Of a stretch of DNA of 10,432 bases, positions 6,072-10,432 are shown one piece after another. How positions within the stretch are numbered: the first letter of the stretch is position 1; each line of letters begins with the position of its first letter. The DNA is from Treponema sp. Its GTDB lineage: Bacteria; Spirochaetota; Spirochaetia; Treponematales; Treponemataceae. Under the pieces are notes generated by a model, which made no database searches, was not told where the DNA came from, and saw only the letters and a list, made by a program, of their open reading frames with translations. The translations under genes and the position numbers were made by a program. The stretch covers positions 1 through 10,432 of the forward strand of contig JAHAZL010000015.1 in assembly GCA_018384055.1 (NCBI GenBank), given 5' to 3'.

Positions 6072-6078
6072 AATTTTT

Positions 6079-6537
6079 ATGGATACTGTTTCTCCAGAAA
6101 TCAGGCACAAAACCATGTCTCACATTCGCTCAAAGGATACAAAACCCGAAAAGCAGATTCGCTCGGCACTTTTTAGGGCAGGCATCCGCTACAGAATTTG
6201 CGACAAACGATATCCAGGGAAACCGGACCTTGTATTTCCCCGATACTATGCGGTGATTTTTATCAACGGATGTTTCTGGCACGCTCACGAAAACTGCAAA
6301 TATTTTGTCTTCCCAAAATCCAACAAGGAATTCTGGGAAAAGAAATTTCAGCGCAACAAAGAAAGGGATGCAGAAAACATAAAGTACTTTCAGGAACAGT
6401 GCTGGAGGGTCTGCGTTGTCTGGGAATGTGCCATCCGCGGAAAAAAATCCCGCCTTAAAATCGAAAAGGTAAAGGACCAGATAATCCAATGGCTTGAAAA
6501 ACCTGAAGAAAACTTTCTTGAAATAAAAGGCTTTTGA
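6079..6537 (+). CDS. vsr: Very short patch repair endonuclease (Vsr)
   Basis: This 152-residue protein matches Vsr, which nicks next to T:G mismatches left by deamination of 5-methylcytosine and so starts repair. Family blocks are SHIRSKDTKPE at 14-24 with Glu24, YPGKPDLVFPRYYAVIF (45-61) with the catalytic Asp50, and GCFWHAHENC (64-73) with the His-rich active site. Cys73 and Cys117 (WECAI) fit the structural zinc site of E. coli Vsr. The length is normal. I chose ATG 6079 because the family N-terminus (VSPEIRHKTMSHIRSKDTKPE) begins there; the frame's earlier ATG at 6043 would add a hydrophobic dozen residues and would lie upstream of the TATAAT. No cytosine methyltransferase is present in the window, although Vsr genes usually sit beside one. 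Confidence 0.92.
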   Translation: MDTVSPEIRHKTMSHIRSKDTKPEKQIRSALFRAGIRYRICDKRYPGKPDLVFPRYYAVIFINGCFWHAHENCKYFVFPKSNKEFWEKKFQRNKERDAENIKYFQEQCWRVCVVWECAIRGKKSRLKIEKVKDQIIQWLEKPEENFLEIKGF

Positions 6538-6552
6538 TTTTAAAATACCTGT

Positions 6553-6623
6553 TATTAGTAATCATTCCTATTTACATAAGTATAATCCTGGTATAAACTT
6601 CATATAACTATTAGTATCATTCC
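6553..6623 (+). promoter_or_regulatory. Promoter region of the rubrerythrin-perR operon, with direct repeats
   Basis: A perfect TATAAT lies at 6581-6586 without a strong -35; a second possible -10, TATAAA, lies at 6592-6597. Two near-identical copies flank it: TATTAGTAATCATTCC (6553-6568) and TATTAGTATCATTCC (6609-6623), differing by one inserted A. Each holds an AT-rich partial dyad. The first copy gives about 5 of 7 matches in a 7-1-7 dyad centred on G6558, the general shape of Fur/PerR boxes. Binding by the downstream PerR is inference. AGGAGA at 6643-6648 serves the first gene. Confidence 0.5.
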
Positions 6624-6651
6624 CAATAGAAAATCAAACACAGGAGAGCCT

Positions 6652-7857
6652 ATGAATCCAAAAGCGTTTTACAGCCTTTCTTACGGCGTATTTGTTCTTG
6701 GTGCAAAGAGCAATGGCAAAATCAATGCCTGCATCACAAATACCTGCATGCAGGTTGCTTCAGATCCTACAAGGATTGCAATTTCCGTTTTGAACAGAAA
6801 TCTTACATGCGACATGATCAAGGAAAGCGGAGAGTTCACCCTTTCAATTTTAGACAGCACCTGCAGTTTTGACCTGATCAAAAACTTCGGGATGCAGAGC
6901 GGAAGAGATGCCGACAAGTTTGGATCTTTCCCTTACGAGACAAACAAAAACGGCATTCCATACATTACAAAGAGCACCTGTTCCCTTCTTGAATGCAAGG
7001 TTCTTTCAAAAGAAGATCTTGGAACCCACACACTCTTTGTTGCAGAAGTTGTTGAAGCAGAAGTTCTTAATTCAAATGCCCCTTTGACTTATGCCGACTA
7101 TCAGAACAACATTAAGCCAAAACCTGTTGCAAACACAGGAAAGAAAATCATCGGCTGGCGCTGCAAAATCTGCGGATACGAATATATGAATCCTGAACTT
7201 CCAAAGGATTTTACATGCCCACTTTGCGGTCATCCGGCAGAAGATTTTGAACCCATTTATGACACAACAGTTGCAATTGCATCTGAAAACAATACAAACA
7301 CACAGAAAGATGTAACTACTATGAGTAAGTACTCAGGAACACAGACAGAAAAAAATCTCCAGGCAGCATTTGCAGGAGAATCACAGGCAAGAAACAAGTA
7401 CACATACTTTGCTTCAGTTGCAAAGAAAGAAGGCTACGAACAGATTTCAGCCCTCTTCCTCAAGACAGCAGAAAACGAAAAGGAACATGCAAAGATGTGG
7501 TTCAAGGAACTTGGTGAACTTGGAAAAACTGCAGAAAATCTTAAGGCAGCTGCTGACGGTGAAAACTATGAATGGACAGACATGTACGAAGGTTTTGCAA
7601 AGACAGCAGAAGCAGAAGGCTTTAAAGAGCTTGCTGAAAAATTCCGCGGAGTTGCAGCAATCGAAAAGCATCACGAAGAACGCTATCGTGCCCTTCTTAA
7701 TAATGTTGAAACAGCAGCAGTATTCGAAAAGTCGGAAGTAAAGGTTTGGGAATGTCGCAACTGTGGACACATCGTTGTTGGAACAAAGGCTCCAGAAACC
7801 TGTCCTGTTTGTGCACATCCAAAATCATACTTTGAATTAAACGCTGAAAACTACTAG
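6652..7857 (+). CDS. Flavin reductase-rubredoxin-rubrerythrin-rubredoxin fusion protein
   Basis: This 401-residue protein probably reduces hydrogen peroxide in the cytoplasm. Residues 1-160 form an FMN-binding flavin reductase domain (start FYSLSYGVFVLGAK, TNTCMQVASDPTRIAISV). Residues 169-202 are a short rubredoxin with Cys171, Cys174, Cys189 and Cys192. Together these equal a high-molecular-weight rubredoxin (Hrb). A polar linker (about 205-223) leads to a full rubrerythrin: a diiron four-helix bundle with Glu243 (FAGESQARNKY), E276-x-x-H279, the AEAEGF helix near 320-322 and E338-x-x-H341. The C-terminal rubredoxin has Cys368, Cys371, Cys384 and Cys387. All expected metal ligands appear present. 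Residue 224 is a Met at the normal rubrerythrin start, but no ribosome site precedes it (7321), so one long product is favoured. The gene is first in an operon with perR and a NifX-like gene. Confidence 0.92.
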   Translation: MNPKAFYSLSYGVFVLGAKSNGKINACITNTCMQVASDPTRIAISVLNRNLTCDMIKESGEFTLSILDSTCSFDLIKNFGMQSGRDADKFGSFPYETNKNGIPYITKSTCSLLECKVLSKEDLGTHTLFVAEVVEAEVLNSNAPLTYADYQNNIKPKPVANTGKKIIGWRCKICGYEYMNPELPKDFTCPLCGHPAEDFEPIYDTTVAIASENNTNTQKDVTTMSKYSGTQTEKNLQAAFAGESQARNKYTYFASVAKKEGYEQISALFLKTAENEKEHAKMWFKELGELGKTAENLKAAADGENYEWTDMYEGFAKTAEAEGFKELAEKFRGVAAIEKHHEERYRALLNNVETAAVFEKSEVKVWECRNCGHIVVGTKAPETCPVCAHPKSYFELNAENY

Positions 7858-7866
7858 GCGAGAAAA

Positions 7867-8271
7867 ATGCAGGTCAGAAATACGGCCCAGAGAAAAATCA
7901 TCCTTGATATAATGAAGGATAATTTTTCTCATCCAACTGCAGAGGAAATTTACGAGACGGCCCGTTCCATTGACGGACACATAAGTCGCGGAACGGTCTA
8001 CAGGAATCTGGGGTTTCTTTCAGATACGGGAGAAATCCTGAAGATCCGCGTACCAAACGGTTCGGACCATTACGACTGCAGCCTGCACGAACACCATCAC
8101 TTTTGCTGCGATGGATGTTCAAGGCTCTTTGATGTTCCGGATAGCGTAAAGGTAAAGGCGTCAAAAATTTCAGGCTTGATGTCCAGGGAAGGATTCACGC
8201 TGAATTCCCACAACCTTATTTTTACAGGCTTGTGCCCAGAATGCAGTAATAAAAACACACAGGGGAAATGA
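7867..8271 (+). CDS. perR: Fur-family peroxide-sensing repressor, PerR type
   Basis: This 134-residue protein is a Fur-family metalloregulator. A winged helix occupies about residues 1-62 (HPTAEEIYETAR, then SRGTVYRNLGFLSDTGEI as recognition region). Aligned with Bacillus PerR, the regulatory iron ligands are kept: His22, Asp70, His76, His78 and Asp89. An Asp at this last position (Asp104 in Bacillus) rather than Glu is the residue linked to peroxide-driven histidine oxidation, which favours PerR over Fur. The structural zinc site is Cys81/Cys84 and Cys123/Cys126. It is slightly shorter than usual at the N-terminus. It begins 10 bases after the fusion peroxidase gene and shares an end with the next gene, so it probably represses its own operon and releases it under peroxide. 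Confidence 0.88.
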   Translation: MQVRNTAQRKIILDIMKDNFSHPTAEEIYETARSIDGHISRGTVYRNLGFLSDTGEILKIRVPNGSDHYDCSLHEHHHFCCDGCSRLFDVPDSVKVKASKISGLMSREGFTLNSHNLIFTGLCPECSNKNTQGK

Positions 8272-8273
8272 AG

Positions 8274-8696
8274 ATGAATTTGAACGAATTCAAGAACGGG
8301 AAAATTGCAGCAACTTATGATTCATCAAGCGAAACAATTTTCCAGCATTTTGGAAAAACGCAGAATTTTAAAATCTACACAATCGAAGACGGAAAAATTG
8401 TAAAATCGGAAGTCATCGACAACGGCGGATTTGGACACCACGATCTTGCAACCTACCTTAAAAATCTTGGAATCCAAATCCTGATTTTGGGGAACCGCGG
8501 TCAGGGTGCCATAGATGCCTTGAACAACGCAGGAATCCAGCAGTTGGCAGGAATCACAGGTTCACCTGATGAAGCCGTAAAACTTTTTCTTGAAGGAAAG
8601 CTCAGGGACAATCCTGATGCAAAGTGCAACCACCACGGCGAGCATCACCATCACGAAGAAACTTCTGGCGGCATGATCTTTAAGCCAATAAAGTAA
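8274..8696 (+). CDS. NifX/NifB-type Mo-Fe cluster-binding domain protein with His-rich tail
   Basis: This 140-residue protein has the 'dinitrogenase iron-molybdenum cofactor biosynthesis' domain (NifX/NifB C-terminus, RNase-H-like fold). Signatures are KIAATYDSSSETIFQHFGKTQNFKIYTIEDGK (residues 10-41), GGFGHHDLATYLKNLGIQILILGNRGQGAIDALNNAGI (51-88) and TGSPDEAVKLFLEGKL (95-110). A metal-binding tail CNHHGEHHHH lies at 118-127. I prefer ATG 8274, because AGGGGA (8261-8266) is 7 bases away. The ATG at 8268 overlaps the perR stop but is too close to that site; it would add two residues. Stand-alone members occur widely in anaerobes that do not fix nitrogen, and their role is unknown. Its place after perR suggests handling of iron or iron-sulfur clusters under oxidative stress. 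It ends against a repeat and a convergent gene. Confidence 0.85.
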   Translation: MNLNEFKNGKIAATYDSSSETIFQHFGKTQNFKIYTIEDGKIVKSEVIDNGGFGHHDLATYLKNLGIQILILGNRGQGAIDALNNAGIQQLAGITGSPDEAVKLFLEGKLRDNPDAKCNHHGEHHHHEETSGGMIFKPIK

Positions 8697-8722
8697 AAAC
8701 ACCTCCCTTCATTGCGAAGGGA
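8695..8722 (-). terminator. Terminator of the minus-strand rhodanese unit
   Basis: TCCCTTC (8704-8710) and GAAGGGA (8716-8722) form a perfect 7-base stem with a 5-base loop. Read on the minus strand it is followed, after four bases, by a run of five T (8699-8695). On the plus strand it is followed by AATAAAG rather than T, so it suits the minus-strand genes better, though the hairpin could also protect the end of the plus-strand transcript. Confidence 0.55.
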
Positions 8723-8730
8723 ATAAAGAT

Positions 8731-8773
8731 CCCCGTCATTGCGAGGAGCTTGCGACGAAGCAATCCACCTGCC
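8731..8773. repeat. Dispersed GCAATCC-type palindromic repeat, copy 2
   Basis: The stretch CCCCGTCATTGCGAGGAG followed by CTTGCGACGAAGCAATCC is a classic member of the widespread CGTCATTGCGA...GAAGCAATCC intergenic repeats. ATTGC (8738-8742) and GCAAT (8760-8764) are inverted. CATTGCGA also appears in the adjacent hairpin (8710-8717) and again at 8737-8744. CGAAGCAATCCAC at 8756-8768 is identical to 2215-2227. It sits between convergent genes and touches the stop of the rhodanese gene. Confidence 0.7.
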
Positions 8774-8774
8774 T

Positions 8775-9185
8775 TTATTTTTCAACGGGACCTGAATAGG
8801 AAAGTATCCCGCCGAATTCAACGACATCAGCATATCCAAAATCAACCAACTTCTGGCTTGCCTGCTTTGAACGGCGGCCGCTCCTGCAGTAAACATAGAT
8901 TCTTTTGGCCTTGTCCGGCATCAGTTTTTCGGCTTCTTCCTTTGTAAAGGTTTCGTTTGTCAGCTGAAGGGCTCCCGGAATATGTCCTTCCGAATATTCT
9001 TCCGGAGTCCTTACATCAAGAAGAATGAATCCTGAATCACCAGCCATCATCTTCAAACCTTCTTCCATTTTTACGGATTTGAAAGTGTTCATGACTCCAG
9101 CCTCCTTGCCAGACTTCTGTTCTGCAAAACATGAAGGCAAAACAAAAGCCGTAAGCATCATTAATAAAGAAAAGTATTTTCGCAT
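8775..9185 (-). CDS. Rhodanese-domain lipoprotein
   Basis: This 136-residue protein has a single rhodanese domain and is predicted to be anchored outside the cytoplasmic membrane. Residues 1-22 form a lipoprotein signal peptide: MRKYF, a hydrophobic core LLMMLTAFVL, then PSC with the lipid-accepting Cys at about 20. The rhodanese part has FILLDVRTPEEYSEGHIPGALQL (about 53-75) and the active loop YVYCRSGRRS (about 98-107) with the sulfur-accepting Cys. The ending VEFGGILSYSGPVEK differs slightly from the usual GGI..W..G. Such proteins may transfer sulfur or handle thiols and cyanide; the substrate is unknown. I chose ATG 9185 because the signal peptide starts there; upstream in-frame codons lie in the previous gene's sequence. 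There is no Shine-Dalgarno sequence; an extended -10 is 6 bases upstream. Confidence 0.88.
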   Translation of the reverse strand: MRKYFSLLMMLTAFVLPSCFAEQKSGKEAGVMNTFKSVKMEEGLKMMAGDSGFILLDVRTPEEYSEGHIPGALQLTNETFTKEEAEKLMPDKAKRIYVYCRSGRRSKQASQKLVDFGYADVVEFGGILSYSGPVEK

Positions 9186-9191
9186 AATATC

Positions 9192-9200
9192 ATTATACCA
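9192..9200 (-). promoter_or_regulatory. Extended -10 promoter of the rhodanese gene
   Basis: On the minus strand TGGTATAAT gives a perfect extended -10 (hexamer 9197-9192). Only six bases (GATATT) separate it from the ATG at 9185, so transcription would begin at the start codon. The hexamer also contains the TAA stop of the upstream small ORF (9195-9193). Confidence 0.5.
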
Positions 9201-9390
9201 AATTTCTGCCGTTAAAAAATCTTTTTTTTGCCTTTTCAAGAACAGCAACAACCTTGTCGCACCACCGGTCAAATTCCGGATCTTCCACCTGCAGTTCCTT
9301 TTTGGAAAGAACGTTTTTAACGGTTGAAGCAATTTTTTCGTAAATCTGATTCCAATTCAGGATCCGCACTAAAATTTTAATTGCCTGCAT
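9193..9390 (-). CDS. Small protein of unknown function
   Basis: This predicted 65-residue protein was not recognised. It has no hydrophobic segment; it is amphipathic and lysine/glutamate-rich (NQIYEKIASTVKNVLSKKE, then DPEFDRWCDKVVAVLEKAKKRFF), consistent with two or three helices. The start is uncertain. ATG 9390, with AAGGA two to three bases upstream, overlaps the previous gene by 14 bases. ATG 9405 (five residues longer) and GTG 9369 (after the previous stop) are alternatives. The regular codon pattern and its exact fit between two minus-strand genes argue that it is real. It could share a transcript with both. Confidence 0.5.
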   Translation of the reverse strand: MQAIKILVRILNWNQIYEKIASTVKNVLSKKELQVEDPEFDRWCDKVVAVLEKAKKRFFNGRNLV

Positions 9391-9619
9391 TTTCCTTTTC
9401 GTCAAAAGTCCTGTTCATCTTCTTGAACTTTTCGTAAACTTCCAGGGCAAGCTTTACGGCATCGGCATAATCTTCGTGAAGAACTGCCTTGCCGTTTGCA
9501 TTTCGAAGCTTGTACTTGCCGTCCTTTGTATGCTCAATCATCGGAACATGTTCATGATCGCAAACCGAATACCATTTTCCGTTAAGCTGTTCCTTATGCC
9601 ACTTAAAATTATTTTTCAT
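9377..9619 (-). CDS. Small hypothetical protein
   Basis: This 80-residue protein was not recognised. The first half has aromatic and histidine residues in short strand-like stretches (FKWHKEQLNGKWYSVCDHEHVPMIEH, KYKLRNANGKAVLH). The second half is a helix (DYADAVKLALEVYEKFKKMNRTF) with a charged tail. The pattern of two to four beta-strands and one helix is common in small orphan domains. It is soluble and has one Cys. GGGGG lies four bases upstream of the ATG, and TATAAT at 9642-9637 gives a short leader. It overlaps the next small gene, so the two are probably cotranscribed. Confidence 0.65.
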   Translation of the reverse strand: MKNNFKWHKEQLNGKWYSVCDHEHVPMIEHTKDGKYKLRNANGKAVLHEDYADAVKLALEVYEKFKKMNRTFDEKENAGN

Positions 9620-9636
9620 CTTTCCCCCAAAAAAAT

Positions 9637-9642
9637 ATTATA
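9637..9642 (-). promoter_or_regulatory. -10 element for the small-protein unit
   Basis: A perfect TATAAT on the minus strand lies 17 bases before the ATG at 9619, with the G-rich ribosome site between. No recognisable -35 is found; the upstream sequence is A/T-rich. Confidence 0.45.
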
Positions 9643-9679
9643 GCCAAAATCTTCTATAATTTTTTATGACATTAATATA

Positions 9680-9751
9680 GTAGTTTTTTGCAGAATGGAA
9701 ATTAAAGATGTGGTTTAGCAGGTTTAATTAACCGTATCTGCAATAAACTAC
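9680..9751. repeat. Inverted repeat in the intergenic region
   Basis: GTAGTTTTTTGCAGA (9680-9694) and TCTGCAATAAACTAC (9737-9751) are 15-base inverted arms with one mismatch and a 42-base spacer. A further hairpin AAACTA (9745-9750) / TAGTTT (9759-9764) overlaps the right arm. The spacer holds TTAATTAA-centred sequence. Apart from this repeat, 9660-9806 shows no gene. Function unknown; no T-run suits a terminator. Confidence 0.45.
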
Positions 9752-9806
9752 CGAACATTAGTTTGAAAATTTCAGCAAATAGTACCGTTAACGCACTATA
9801 GAAAAA

Positions 9807-10044
9807 CTAACGACCGTTTATTTTGAGTTCGGAAAGACTTGCCGCAATTTCCTCAGCCATTACATAGATTGTATCATGGTTATCCTTATTCTTCGAATAT
9901 CCTTTTCTGATTATCAACAACAATGATTTCATCGATTGGTACATTTCAATTTTAAATACGAAATTGCGAACTAAATTTTACAGTATCTGAACAACGAAAC
10001 TTTCCGGAACATCAATTCCAAGTTTTTTTGCAGTCAGAAGTCAT
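9807..10044 (-). pseudogene. Decayed small gene (frameshift and internal stop)
   Basis: One minus-strand frame stays coding-like from about 10036 to the TAG at 9809-9807, broken by a single TAA (9980-9978). Before the break it reads TAKKLGIDVPESFVVQIL. After it comes NLVRNFVFKIEMYQSMKSLL, ending with DTIYVMAEEIAASLSELKINGR. An ATG at 10044, two bases after the stop of the upstream acetyltransferase, starts MTSDC and joins this frame only if one base of an A7 run (10029-10023) is removed. Without the two lesions the product would be about 77 residues. I do not recognise the family. The 45 codons from ATG 9944 are still open, so a short product could persist, but no ribosome site precedes it. 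Confidence 0.45.
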
Positions 10045-10046
10045 AA

Positions 10047-10432
10047 CTATTCATTTACAACAATGCGTTCCATCTGGGCTATGGTCTTGTTCCTGTAAAT
10101 CAAATCATTGCGGACTGTAAAACCAATCTTTTCCCAGAAGCCGTTGCCGTTTTGATTCTTTTCAAAAACCACAAGGGCAACTTTTGTGATTCCTTCTTTT
10201 TCCAAAGCAGCCATTGCATTTTCAACAAGAGTTTTTGCAACATGCTTTCCGCGGAACTCCGGCAAAACTGCCGTATGATAGATGTAACCTCTCCGGCCGT
10301 CGTTGCCTGCCATTATTACGCCAACTATTTTTTCATTTTCCTCTGCAATAAAACAGGTGGACGGATTCCGCTTCAAGAATTTTTCAATTCCTTCTTTGCT
10401 ATCATCAACTGAATTCAATCCCATTCCTGGTG
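10047..10432 (-). CDS. GNAT-family N-acetyltransferase (N-terminus beyond the window)
   Basis: The visible 128 codons match a GNAT acetyltransferase, which transfers an acetyl group from acetyl-CoA to an amine; the substrate is unknown. Recognisable parts are GMGLNSVDDSKEGIEKFLKRNPSTCFIAEE, IVGVIMAGNDGRRGYIYHTAVLPEFRGKHVAKTLVENAM and ITKVALVVFEKNQNGNGFWEKIGF. The ATG at 10424 is probably not the start: in this subgroup PGMGLN lies some 20 residues in, and the two preceding codons in frame encode Pro-Gly, continuing to the window edge. The acetyl-CoA loop reads RGKHVA, where RGKGxG/A is usual, so the central glycine is a histidine. The decayed small gene follows it after two bases. Confidence 0.85.
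   Translation of the reverse strand, partial: PGMGLNSVDDSKEGIEKFLKRNPSTCFIAEENEKIVGVIMAGNDGRRGYIYHTAVLPEFRGKHVAKTLVENAMAALEKEGITKVALVVFEKNQNGNGFWEKIGFTVRNDLIYRNKTIAQMERIVVNE

Noticed and set aside
6043..6078. ATG 6043 as the start of the vsr-type gene
   Set aside because: The family N-terminus begins at 6079, and the perfect TATAAT at 6066-6071 would lie inside the longer reading frame.
7321..7323. ATG at the rubrerythrin boundary as a separate gene start
   Set aside because: It matches the usual rubrerythrin start, but there is no ribosome site and no stop in the preceding frame. A minor internal product cannot be excluded.
7370..7818. Alternative frames over the rubrerythrin domain
   Set aside because: Low-complexity shadows (Gln/Lys-rich or Cys/Phe-rich) of the lysine- and glutamate-rich real frame.
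8704..8722. Hairpin as a plus-strand terminator of the NifX-like gene
   Set aside because: It is followed by AATAAAG and not by a T-run on the plus strand. The T-run lies on the minus-strand side.
8697..8774. CRISPR-like repeats from the two CATTGCGA copies
   Set aside because: Only two short copies with no regular spacer. The sequence fits the widespread GCAATCC intergenic repeats.

Overview
The window looks like part of a chromosome from an anaerobic, host-associated bacterium, most likely a spirochaete of the genus Treponema. That call is an inference from three things: moderate-to-low GC with lysine- and glutamate-rich proteins, an anaerobe-type oxidative stress operon (rubredoxin, rubrerythrin and PerR), and the gene mix (YgiQ, DUF763, MmcQ/YjbR, VOC, DUF1349). 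No rRNA, tRNA or CRISPR array is visible.

Left end (1-825): remains of two toxin-antitoxin loci. The first is the C-terminus of a probable PIN-type toxin followed by an intact ribbon-helix-helix antitoxin. The second is an intact small antitoxin with its own extended -10 promoter, overlapping a PIN toxin that is cut off after about 38 codons. Middle left (825-4323, minus strand): a small two-helix membrane protein, a YgiQ-type radical SAM protein with a probable TTG start coupled to it, a short dispersed repeat, and a DUF763 protein whose gene holds a cluster of CTAACG/CGTTAG motifs. The membrane protein gene diverges from an mmcQ/yjbR-type gene (4388-4828). The two appear to share one palindromic -35 hexamer and neither has a convincing Shine-Dalgarno sequence.

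Centre (4906-6537): a minus-strand pair, a cupin and a DUF1349 protein. Between them lies the beginning of a VOC (glyoxalase-fold) gene, now read in frame into DUF1349. A vsr-type endonuclease gene, apparently leaderless, diverges from the cupin.

Right of centre (6540-8696, plus strand): the most coherent unit in the window, a three-gene operon. Gene one is a 401-residue fusion of flavin reductase, rubredoxin, rubrerythrin and rubredoxin modules. Gene two is a Fur-family regulator with the residues expected of PerR. Gene three is a NifX/NifB-type metal-cluster-binding protein with a histidine-rich tail. A near-identical direct repeat brackets the operon's best -10 element and is a candidate PerR operator. 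The fusion could carry electrons from NAD(P)H through flavin and rubredoxin to a diiron peroxidase in one chain.

Right end (8697-10432, mostly minus strand): a dispersed repeat and minus-strand terminator between convergent genes, a rhodanese lipoprotein with an apparently leaderless promoter, two small overlapping genes of unknown function, an inverted repeat, a decayed small gene, and a GNAT acetyltransferase that runs off the window edge.
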